From the NCBI RefSeq assembly GCF_000832305.1, contig NZ_CP010536.1, positions 3,224,001 to 3,288,000 on the forward strand: 64,000 bases of DNA, read 5' to 3'. Under the pieces are notes generated by a model. The model did no database searches. It was not told the DNA's origin and saw nothing but the letters and a program-made list of their open reading frames with translations. Below are positions 1-6,979 of the stretch, piece after piece (position 1 is the stretch's first letter; each line of letters starts with the position of its first letter). This stretch comes from Cupriavidus basilensis. Lineage in GTDB: Bacteria > Pseudomonadota > Gammaproteobacteria > Burkholderiales > Burkholderiaceae. A program made the translations under genes and the position numbers.

Positions 1-106
1 AGCCGGCGGCCTTGATGGCATCGCCGACCTGCTCCGAAGTCACTGCCATCAGCAGTGCGGGCTGGCTGTCTGCCGAGGTGTCGATCTGGGTTGCGGTGGT
101 GTTCAT
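1..106 (-). CDS. Partial CDS, N-terminus only; unknown, possibly YbjN-like
   Basis: A minus-strand reading frame opens with ATG at 106 and runs off the left edge after 35 complete codons (begins MNTTATQIDTS; later residues include LLMAVTSEQVGDAIKAAG). There is no signal peptide or membrane segment in the visible part. The last stretch, a hydrophobic strand followed by a short helix ending in AAG, resembles the start of YbjN-type domains, but 35 residues are too few to assign a family. It is on the same strand as the secretion-like operon to its right, 98 bases after the prolyl isomerase gene, so it may be its last member or the first gene of a new unit. Confidence 0.45.
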   Translation of the reverse strand, partial: MNTTATQIDTSADSQPALLMAVTSEQVGDAIKAAG

Positions 107-204
107 GGGTATCTTGGTGATTAAAAGATTGGGACTTGGATTGAAGCTTGGATCGGGATTGAGGCTTGCGTGACCGGGCGCCGCAATCCGCACCCGCGTC
201 CTGT

Positions 205-1155
205 TCAGTTCGCCTTGTGCAGCACGGCATCCAGCGCGGCGGTGTCGATGCTGGCCGCGCCAGGCGCAACCAGCCTTGCCATATAGGCCTGCACGAGCTG
301 CTGCTGGCGTTGCTGGCGCATGGCCGCCACCAGCTGCGGCTTGATCTCGTCGAGCGTGGCAATGCGGCCAGCCTGCGTGTCCAGCAGCTTCATCACATGA
401 AAGCCCGCGGCCGATTGCACCGGGTCGCTCACCTGGCCAACCTTGAGCCTGGCAACGGTGTCGCGCACTTCCGGCAGCATCTGTGCCAGCGGCAGCGCGC
501 CGACCTCCCCGCCGCGTTCGGCACCGCGGGGATCCTGCGAGCGGCTCTTGGCGAGCGCCGCGAAATCGCCCTGCCGTGCCTGCGTGGCAAGCTTGCGGGC
601 TTCATCGCGTACCTTGGCCGTGGCCGCGGCATCGCTGCCCTGGGTGGCCAGGAAGATCTGCGCGACGCGGTAGCTGGCGGGCACCTGGAAGTTCGCCTTG
701 CCGCCTTCATAGGCTGCGTTCACCTCGGGCTCGGACGGATAGCCCGCCGGCAGCTGCGCGACCGACTCCAGGTAGGTCGAGGCGACGATCCGCGCGGAGA
801 TCTCGCGCATGGCGGCATCGACGCGCGCCTTTACCTCGGGCCGTTCCGCCCAGCCCTTGCCCTGTGCCTCGCGCAGCAGCGCTTCACTGGCCAGGCGCTG
901 GCGCAGCCAGTTCTCGATGCCCGCGCGGTTGCTCCTGGCCGCGGCGCGGTCCGCTTCCGGCAGGCCCTGCAGCAGCCGCTCCACGTCATCCTGGCCAACG
1001 GTGACCGAGCCGGCGCGCGCCACCACCGGACCGCTTGCCGTGGCGGGCTCCGCGGCCTGCACCGGCGCTGCGCTCAGCCACGAGGCCAGCAGGACGCCGA
1101 TGGCCGCGCGCACGGGCGGCAGCATGGACTGGGCATGTGATTTCATTCGAATCAT
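205..1155 (-). CDS. Parvulin-type peptidyl-prolyl cis-trans isomerase, exported
   Basis: The 316-residue product has an N-terminal signal peptide (hydrophobic run about residues 13-34, Ala-rich cleavage region VQAAEP), a helical chaperone-like region (about 45-150) and one PpiC/rotamase domain (about 160-262) with the family patterns DFAALAKSRSQDP, GGEVGAL and GFHVMKLLD. This matches the SurA/PpiC/PrsA class: periplasmic isomerases and chaperones that help fold secreted or outer-membrane proteins. The start at 1155 was chosen because an AAGG sequence lies about 9 bases upstream; a longer open frame to 1341 has no signal sequence at its front, and a second ATG lies at 1146. It follows the coiled-coil gene after 182 bases on the same strand and probably services the porin, the TpsB-like protein or their substrate. 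Its exact client is inference. Confidence 0.85.
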   Translation of the reverse strand: MIRMKSHAQSMLPPVRAAIGVLLASWLSAAPVQAAEPATASGPVVARAGSVTVGQDDVERLLQGLPEADRAAARSNRAGIENWLRQRLASEALLREAQGKGWAERPEVKARVDAAMREISARIVASTYLESVAQLPAGYPSEPEVNAAYEGGKANFQVPASYRVAQIFLATQGSDAAATAKVRDEARKLATQARQGDFAALAKSRSQDPRGAERGGEVGALPLAQMLPEVRDTVARLKVGQVSDPVQSAAGFHVMKLLDTQAGRIATLDEIKPQLVAAMRQQRQQQLVQAYMARLVAPGAASIDTAALDAVLHKAN

Positions 1156-1337
1156 CTGTGTCTTACCTTTTTTCTCCGGGAGCGCGGGCGAACGCCTGCG
1201 CGGGCCGGCGGCATCGCCTTGCCCGCGCGCAGGCCCGCGCGCCTCATGACATCGCAGCAACATGACAAAACACTCACGCCCCAGCAACAGCAGGCTCGGC
1301 GCCACCGCCATGCGCGGTCCGTTGCTGGCGTTGCGCG

Positions 1338-2105
1338 TCATGGGCGTGGCGCCTCTGCCGCGCCCGTGGTGCTCGTGGTGCTCGTGGTGCTCGCCGCAGC
1401 ATTGACATCGGCAGCCGCCTGCGCGGGTGCGTCGGCGGCTGCCGCGGCGCCGGCCGCGAAGCGCCCTTCATACAGCTTGTCGCCATACTCCTGCGCGATC
1501 TGCTCGAACTTCACCCGGCTCTGCGCCGCGAAGGGCTGGCGCGCGATCATCACCGTGCCCAGGTCCACCGTCTCGTAGGCGCGCAGGATCTCCTGGCCCA
1601 CTGCGTAGAGCTTCGCGTTCTTGGCCTCGCACTGCGCCACGGTGGCATGCTGGGCCTTGGCCTCCAGGGCCAGGCGCTGGCGGTCCGCCTCGGCCGCGCG
1701 CGCGAGCTTGAGCAGTTCGTCATAGGCGTTGCGGTACTGTGCAATCTGCGTGCTCGCCTTCTCGGCAACCGCCTGTGCCTGCTGTTGCGCCTGCTGGTTC
1801 CTGTCACTCAGCCGCTCGCGCTCCTGGCGCTCGGCAGCGAGTTGGGCACGGGCGCGCTCCAGTTCCTTCTTCGCGTCGGCGTCCGCGCCGGATGGCGCGG
1901 CGCCGACATGTGGCGCGCCGGCCTTGAGCGCGGCCAGTTCGTTCTGCGCCTGTTGCAGCTGCGTGGTGGTAACGCGCAACTGGGCGCGCAGGCGCTCTTC
2001 CATGGTCTGGGCCGGCTGGGCGTGAGCCGCTGCGCCGGCCATCATGAAGCTGGCGGCGAGCGCCAGTGGACGCCAGGCGCCGCGCAAGCGTGATGTGGAT
2101 GACAC
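1338..2105 (-). CDS. Exported coiled-coil protein of the TpsB/ExbBD/TonB-like operon
   Basis: The 255-residue product starts at a GTG at 2105, supported by GGAGGG 5 bases upstream, which sits directly after the stop codon of the preceding porin gene; this start puts a signal peptide exactly at the N-terminus (hydrophobic run about 12-27, cleavage near AHAQ). Residues about 33-190 are Gln/Glu/Ala/Arg-rich with heptad spacing and are predicted to form a long coiled coil (for example LRVTTTQLQQAQNELAAL). The C-terminus is Ala/Thr/Ser-rich and low in complexity. I do not recognise a named family. Position between a porin-like barrel and a prolyl isomerase suggests a periplasmic scaffold or adaptor linking inner- and outer-membrane parts of the machine; this is inference from context. 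Confidence 0.8.
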   Translation of the reverse strand: MSSTSRLRGAWRPLALAASFMMAGAAAHAQPAQTMEERLRAQLRVTTTQLQQAQNELAALKAGAPHVGAAPSGADADAKKELERARAQLAAERQERERLSDRNQQAQQQAQAVAEKASTQIAQYRNAYDELLKLARAAEADRQRLALEAKAQHATVAQCEAKNAKLYAVGQEILRAYETVDLGTVMIARQPFAAQSRVKFEQIAQEYGDKLYEGRFAAGAAAAADAPAQAAADVNAAASTTSTTSTTGAAEAPRP

Positions 2106-2115
2106 GGTATCCCTC

Positions 2116-3879
2116 CTAGAAGCGCGTGTTGATCTCGACCTGCAAGATATCGATCGCCAGCGGCGGGCCATAGACCTCCTTGGTCGACGTCCAGCGGCCG
2201 GTCACCCACGTGTTCTTGTCGAGCGCGTACGAGCCGCCCACGTAGTAGCCGCGTGCGTTGGTGCCGCCCAGGTGGAAGGTCGAATCGTTGTAGCCGTCCG
2301 GCATGGCATCCGGCTCGATGCGCTTGTAGCCAAGCAGCATGTTCCAGTCGCCCCTGGCAAGCGTCACGGGCTTGCCCAGCGTGGCCTGGAACATATAGGC
2401 GTTGCCGCCGCTCTTGAAGTCCGCGCGGCTGGTGCCGCCGCTGCCGCCGAAGTTATTGACGATGCCGCCGTTTGCACGCGAGAACATGCCGCCCTCGTCG
2501 TAGGCCAGGTTGCGGATGTAGTTCGCATCCATGCGCAGGCCGAGGCTGCCCGCCACCTTGGTTTCCCAGCGGAAGTTCAGGTCCAGCAACTGGAACTTGG
2601 AGGCCAGGCCCACGTATTGCGGCTGCGGCGTGCCAGCCGGATCCAGCGGATTGAGCGCGATATTGCGCAACAGCATCAGCGTGTTGCCCTTCTGCATGAA
2701 GGCCGGGCGTGACCAGTCGGTGCTGCAGCCGTCGGCGCCGGCGTACAGCGCGCAAGGCTGCGACACCTGGCCGCTGACGTTGCGGAAGTCGTAGTACGCC
2801 AGCGCACCGCGCAGGCGGTTGTCGTTGTTGAGCTTCCAGCTCGCGCCGATCTGTGCGCCCAGCAGCCATTTCTTCTCGCTGCTCGCCTTGTTCTGGCTGC
2901 GGCTGGGGAAGCTGTCGGAGGAATACTCGAGCGGCACCAGGCCGAGCGTGCCGAACAGCGCGACGTCCCGGTTGGGCAACGCCTTGTCGAACTGGGCGGC
3001 CAGGCCGTCGAAGTTCAGGTCGTTCGAGAACAGCAGGTCGGACGACACGAACGGGTTGCCGAAGCGGCCGGCGGTGAGGTTGACCCATTCGGCCGGCTTG
3101 TACGACAGCCAGCCCTGGTCGAGCCACACGTTCTTCTTGGCCAGGCCGCCGCCCAGCGTCTGGTTGGTGGACACCGGGCTGTCGTCGTTGCCGGTGGCAA
3201 TGCGGATGCCCGCGTGCGTGCTGTCGGAAATATCGGCCAGCACGCCGAACCTGGCGCGGGCACGCAGCAGGCTCACGCGGTTCTGCCGCGTGTTGACCAG
3301 CGGCGGCAGCGAGAGATTGGTGTTCGGGTTGACATCGAAGCCGCTGCTCTGGTTGATGGCCGCCCAGTCGATGGCGATATCGCTGTTGTTGCTGGAATAG
3401 AAGCGCGATTCGTCGCGCACGCGCACGTCGCCTTCGATGCGGATGCGCTTGGTCCACTCCGGCGTTTCGTTCGGTGCCGCCCAGCCTTCGGCCTGGGCCT
3501 GGGCCATGACCTGACCCTTGACCTCGTCGCGGATCTGGTCGCGCACGGTGTCGGAAATATAGGGCACGCGCACGTCGCCCGGCTCCACGCGCATGCCGCC
3601 GGCAGCGGTGGCCGATGCCGAGGCCAGGCGCTGCGCCTGCTGCTGCGCCATGGCTTCGGTCTGGGCCTGGGCAAGCAAGGCTTCGCCGGCATCTTTTTTC
3701 AGGGCGCCACTTTGCATCAGGCCACGGATCAGCTTGACCATGGTGCTATCGGCGGGTGCCGCGCTTTGCGCGTAGCCCGCGCCGCTTGCGCCGAGCAGCG
3801 CGATCGCCGTGGCGGCGGCCAGCGCGTGGGTCTTGCGGGCCGGCTGCGCATGGCGTCGGGAGTTTGCTGGATGGTTCAT
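2116..3879 (-). CDS. Putative outer-membrane porin (beta-barrel)
   Basis: With the ATG at 3879 the product is 587 residues: a signal peptide (hydrophobic run AAATAIALLGASGAGYAQ), a short helical N-terminal part rich in Ala/Gln with MVKLIRGLMQSGAL, then a long region of alternating beta strands (RIRIEGDVRVRDESRFY, RVSLLRARARFGVLADI, AGIRIATGNDD, WLSYKPAEWVNLTAGRFGNPF) ending in aromatic Phe, the usual signature for insertion by the BAM complex. This fits the 'putative porin' (Porin_5-like) family. Start choice is uncertain: an in-frame ATG at 3969, three ATGs in a 12-bp repeat and a GTG at 3888 lie upstream, but only the 3879 start places the signal peptide normally. It lies 10 bases before the coiled-coil gene, so the two are co-transcribed. 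Confidence 0.85.
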   Translation of the reverse strand: MNHPANSRRHAQPARKTHALAAATAIALLGASGAGYAQSAAPADSTMVKLIRGLMQSGALKKDAGEALLAQAQTEAMAQQQAQRLASASATAAGGMRVEPGDVRVPYISDTVRDQIRDEVKGQVMAQAQAEGWAAPNETPEWTKRIRIEGDVRVRDESRFYSSNNSDIAIDWAAINQSSGFDVNPNTNLSLPPLVNTRQNRVSLLRARARFGVLADISDSTHAGIRIATGNDDSPVSTNQTLGGGLAKKNVWLDQGWLSYKPAEWVNLTAGRFGNPFVSSDLLFSNDLNFDGLAAQFDKALPNRDVALFGTLGLVPLEYSSDSFPSRSQNKASSEKKWLLGAQIGASWKLNNDNRLRGALAYYDFRNVSGQVSQPCALYAGADGCSTDWSRPAFMQKGNTLMLLRNIALNPLDPAGTPQPQYVGLASKFQLLDLNFRWETKVAGSLGLRMDANYIRNLAYDEGGMFSRANGGIVNNFGGSGGTSRADFKSGGNAYMFQATLGKPVTLARGDWNMLLGYKRIEPDAMPDGYNDSTFHLGGTNARGYYVGGSYALDKNTWVTGRWTSTKEVYGPPLAIDILQVEINTRF

Positions 3880-3913
3880 CGGTTCGTTCACGAGAATGAG
3901 GTGGAATAGGTGG

Positions 3914-3949
3914 GGCATGCGGTAGGGCATGCGGTGAGGCATGCGGCGG
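3914..3949 (-). repeat. Three 12-bp tandem repeats in tonB-porin gap, next to a palindrome
   Basis: Three units of the form GGCATGCGGTRR lie head to tail with an exact 12-bp period. Read on the coding strand they give M-P-H-R, M-P-Y-R, M-P-H-L, so each unit carries an in-frame ATG upstream of the likely porin start. A perfect 16-bp palindrome, GCGGCCTGCAGGCCGC, follows at 3949-3964 and reaches to 2 bases from the stop codon of the TonB-like gene. The repeats could tune translation of the porin or be neutral slippage. Confidence 0.75.
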
Positions 3950-3965
3950 CGGCCTGCAGGCCGCG

Positions 3966-4676
3966 TCACGGCCGGCGCCCCTTGATCGACATGCGCATCG
4001 GAAAGCGCAGCGACGCCGGCGGCCGTTCGTCGGCCCGGAAATCGCGCACCATGGCCAGCACGGCTTCATCGGTCTGCGCGTTGCCGGTGCCGCGCACCAG
4101 TAGCACACGCGTGGCGCGGCCGTCGGCGTCCAGCCACAGCTCGATGCGGATGTCCTCGAACGCCAGCTGCCGGGTGCGCTGGTCGCGCGCGAAGGCCTGC
4201 TGCAAGGCACCCGAGACGTAGCTCGCGTAAGACCGGCTGCCCAGCCCGCCGCCACCGCCGGTCATGCCGCCGCCGCGCCCGGCCTGGATGCCGAATGCAT
4301 CCGTGCCGGCTTGCGCCGCGCCGTCGATCGTGACCGGGTCGCCGAGATCCTTCGACGGGCTTGGGGGTGCGTCGTCCTTTGGCGCTTCCTGCGGGTCCGC
4401 CGGCTTGGGCTCGGGCTCGATCACCTCCGGCTTGACCTTCTCCGGCACCGGCTCGGGCGGCTTCTCGAGCTCGGGAGGCGGAGGCGGCGGCGGTGGCAGC
4501 ACCAGCATCGGCGTGGCCGCCACCTCGCGCTTGGTGCTGACGGTGTCGGACAGCAGGCGCCAGACCAGCACGGCCAGCCCGATGATGACCAGCGCGCCGA
4601 TGATCAGCCCGCCCCAGCGGCGCCACAAGGCGATGGCGCGCTGCCGGGGAGGAGGAGTTGGATCACGATGTTTCAC
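3966..4676 (-). CDS. TonB-like energy transducer
   Basis: The 236-residue product has the TonB layout: a short basic cytoplasmic N-terminus, one transmembrane segment (about 22-43, GGLIIGALVIIGLAVLVWRLL), a Pro/Glu/Lys-rich periplasmic spacer (about 60-110, beginning with eight consecutive prolines and continuing with PEP/KPE motifs), a Gly-rich linker (about 133-146) and a C-terminal alpha/beta domain (about 150-234, IRIELWLDADGRATRVLLVRG) typical of TonB/TolA C-termini. TonB proteins carry proton-motive force from an ExbB-ExbD complex to outer-membrane partners. The gene starts 10 bases after the exbD-like stop, so the three energy genes form one unit. Its partner here is probably encoded in this operon rather than being a siderophore receptor, since no TonB-dependent receptor is nearby. 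Confidence 0.88.
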   Translation of the reverse strand: MKHRDPTPPPRQRAIALWRRWGGLIIGALVIIGLAVLVWRLLSDTVSTKREVAATPMLVLPPPPPPPPELEKPPEPVPEKVKPEVIEPEPKPADPQEAPKDDAPPSPSKDLGDPVTIDGAAQAGTDAFGIQAGRGGGMTGGGGGLGSRSYASYVSGALQQAFARDQRTRQLAFEDIRIELWLDADGRATRVLLVRGTGNAQTDEAVLAMVRDFRADERPPASLRFPMRMSIKGRRP

Positions 4677-4686
4677 CCGACTCTCC

Positions 4687-5097
4687 TCACGCCGGCTTGC
4701 CGGTGACCAGGCCGATCTGGTTCAGGTCGATGCGCCTGAGCAGGTCCAGCACCTCCACCACCTTCGCGTACTGCACGGCGGCGTCGCCCCGCACGATCAC
4801 GGGGAAATCCGGCGTGAGCGCCTTCTCCGTGCGCAAGCGCTCCTCCAGCTCCGGCAGCGTCACCGGATAGGCGTCGAGGAACACCTGGCCCGCGTTGTCG
4901 ATCGTGATGGCCTTGGTCTTGGGCTTCTCCAGCGCGACCGACGAACTCGCCTTGGGCAGGTCCACCTTGATGCCCGGAATGCTGGCATTGCTGGTCAGGA
5001 TGAAAATCACCAGCACCACCAGCAGCACGTCGACGAAGGGCGTGATGTTGATGCCGCCCGTGCGCTTCTTGGTGCCGAATTTGGCTGCGTATGCCAT
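4687..5097 (-). CDS. ExbD/TolR family proton-channel subunit
   Basis: The 136-residue product is of standard length for ExbD/TolR. It has a short cytoplasmic N-terminus, a single membrane helix (about 18-36) containing the family motif NITPFVDVLLVVLVIFIL with the conserved channel aspartate at position 23, and a periplasmic domain ending in the usual ...VVEVLDLLRRIDLNQIGLVTG strand-helix-strand. ExbD-type subunits sit inside the ExbB pentamer and use proton flow to drive a TonB/TolA partner. The gene lies 15 bases after the ExbB fusion and 10 bases before the TonB-like gene, so co-translation in a fixed ratio is likely. Confidence 0.93.
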   Translation of the reverse strand: MAYAAKFGTKKRTGGINITPFVDVLLVVLVIFILTSNASIPGIKVDLPKASSSVALEKPKTKAITIDNAGQVFLDAYPVTLPELEERLRTEKALTPDFPVIVRGDAAVQYAKVVEVLDLLRRIDLNQIGLVTGKPA

Positions 5098-5112
5098 GGC
5101 CGCGCGCTCCCC

Positions 5113-6912
5113 TTAAGCCCGGTGCAGAGCAGCGGGGACGCGACGTCCCTCGCCCTGCTCTTCGGCCAGGCGCGTGGCGAACTCGTCCACGAACACCGCC
5201 ATGTCGGCGCCGATCGAGTCCGAGCGCGAGGCGAGCCAGTTGTAGCCGAACAGCGCGGGAATCGCGACGCCCAGCCCGGCAGCGGTACACAGCAAGGCCG
5301 CGGCCATGCCCGGCGCCACCGAGTTGATATCCACCGCGCCGGCCATGGCCGCCACGACGAACACCAGCATGATCCCGATCACGGTGCCGAACAGGCCCAC
5401 ATACGGCGCGCCTTCGATGGTGGTCGACAGCCAGTTCATGCGCTTGGCCATGCGCTCGCTCTCGCGCACCATCACGCCATCCATGGCCGCGCGGATCGCG
5501 CTGATGGTCGCGTCGGAGACTGCGTTGAGGTCGTAGCCCATCTGATGGCGGCGGTGCAATTCTTCGACCGCCATTTCATACAAGCGCCACAGCGACGAAT
5601 CCGCCTTGACGGCCTCGGGTACGCGGTTGCTCTTGGCCAGCTGGTCCAGCGGCGCGCCGGCCGCTTCGCGGAAATGCACCATGAATGCAGCGTTGGCGCG
5701 CGAGGTGGCGCCGTAGCTGCGGCCCTTGCTGATCATGATGGCCCACGACAGCGCCATCATGATGCCGAGCAGGCCCACCACGATCCAGGCGTCCAGCGGC
5801 ATGGCGGCGAGGATGAAGCCGAAATGGCTCTTGCCGGCCTGCTGCTCGTCCGCGCCGAACACAGCCAGGCGCGATTCAGCACCTTGCGATACGGCGTCGG
5901 CGAGGATCAGCGCATCCGGGCGCGCGACCTTGGACAAACGCACTTCATCGATGGCACCGGAAAACGGGCTCAGCGCGGTAGCCGCGGCCGGCGCGTTGGG
6001 CGCTGCCCCTGCCGCCGCGTCGGCACCGAGCGTGGCCGGCGTGTTCAGCGCCGGCAAGGCGGTTGCCAGCGATGCGGCAGGACGTCCACCGACATACAGC
6101 GACACGCTCTTGCCATCGGACTTGACTGCCAGGTGCGACCACTGCCCCGCCTGCACGGGCTGGCCGGGATTGCTGCGCTGGCCATTGACCTGCACGAACG
6201 GCACACCCTGGTCGATGCCGATGACGAGTTCGCCAGCGCCATCGCGGCGCGCATAGACGACTTGCTGCGGGCCGAGCTTCTCGGGGCGTACCCAGGCGGA
6301 GAAGCCGAACGGCGCGCCGGCTGCCTGCGCCAGCGATGGCGACGACGGCAGCACCAGCGGGGCGGCGCCGAGCTGCGCGCCCTTGCCGATGACCGTGCCA
6401 TCGACGCTCACCACGGCGGTCTGGCTGTGGTTGCCGTAAGCCGTGGTGTCGCGCGCCGGCACGCTGCCTTCGGCAAAGTGGTAGACCAACGTGTAGTCGG
6501 GGTCGAAGGTCCGCTGGCCATTGCCCGATGCCGGCGCCTTGGCGTTGCCGTAGTACATCCACAACTGCTGCGGGCCGGCGGCCGAGACCGACGGGACGTC
6601 GATCCAGATCAGCGCGATGCCCAGGAGCGGATCGAACTGTTCGATCTGGTGGTTAAGCACGGTCTTGTCGTCGGCGGCGACAAAGCGCAGGTCGGCGCCG
6701 GTCTCGCTCACGCCTTCAAAGCTGAAGTTGCCGGTATGCAGGCGCAGCAGCACCGGGGTACGCCCGGCATCGCCGCCGATCGCGCCGGCCTTGGGGCCGG
6801 CGTCGATCGTGATCGGCTTGCGATAGGCCCAGTCGGGCTGCCACCAGGCATGGGCCAGGTCCGGCAGGAGTGTGCTCAGCAGCGTGAGCACGAGCAAAAG
6901 GATGCGTCGCAT
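5113..6912 (-). CDS. DUF2341-LamG-like module fused to an ExbB/TolQ/MotA proton channel
   Basis: The 599-residue product begins with a signal peptide (residues 1-22, ending LAHA), followed by WWQPDWAYRKPITI and a DUF2341-type beta domain (about 24-125), a LamG/concanavalin-like jelly roll (about 140-345: PFGFSAWVRP, GQWSHLAVKSDGKSVSLYVGG, FSGAIDEVRLS), a transmembrane helix (373-396) and an ExbB/TolQ/MotA domain (about 400-590) with two more helices (about 503-527, 534-556; GLFGTVIGIM and AAALLCTAAGLGVAIPA are family motifs). An ordinary ExbB is about 240 residues, so more than half of this protein is an added periplasmic sensor or binding module. It may let the motor engage a periplasmic polymer or secreted protein; that function is inference. 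It is followed by exbD and tonB-like genes with almost no gaps. Confidence 0.9.
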   Translation of the reverse strand: MRRILLLVLTLLSTLLPDLAHAWWQPDWAYRKPITIDAGPKAGAIGGDAGRTPVLLRLHTGNFSFEGVSETGADLRFVAADDKTVLNHQIEQFDPLLGIALIWIDVPSVSAAGPQQLWMYYGNAKAPASGNGQRTFDPDYTLVYHFAEGSVPARDTTAYGNHSQTAVVSVDGTVIGKGAQLGAAPLVLPSSPSLAQAAGAPFGFSAWVRPEKLGPQQVVYARRDGAGELVIGIDQGVPFVQVNGQRSNPGQPVQAGQWSHLAVKSDGKSVSLYVGGRPAASLATALPALNTPATLGADAAAGAAPNAPAAATALSPFSGAIDEVRLSKVARPDALILADAVSQGAESRLAVFGADEQQAGKSHFGFILAAMPLDAWIVVGLLGIMMALSWAIMISKGRSYGATSRANAAFMVHFREAAGAPLDQLAKSNRVPEAVKADSSLWRLYEMAVEELHRRHQMGYDLNAVSDATISAIRAAMDGVMVRESERMAKRMNWLSTTIEGAPYVGLFGTVIGIMLVFVVAAMAGAVDINSVAPGMAAALLCTAAGLGVAIPALFGYNWLASRSDSIGADMAVFVDEFATRLAEEQGEGRRVPAALHRA

Positions 6913-6979
6913 GACAGTGGTTCTCGGTTAGCTCGTCGGGAGTCGATGTATCAGGTTGGAAACGGCGCGCTGCACGCGC

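Noticed and set aside
166..1140. Plus-strand open frame opposite the prolyl isomerase gene
   Set aside because: No ribosome-binding site or domain; the minus-strand gene has a signal peptide and a PpiC domain.
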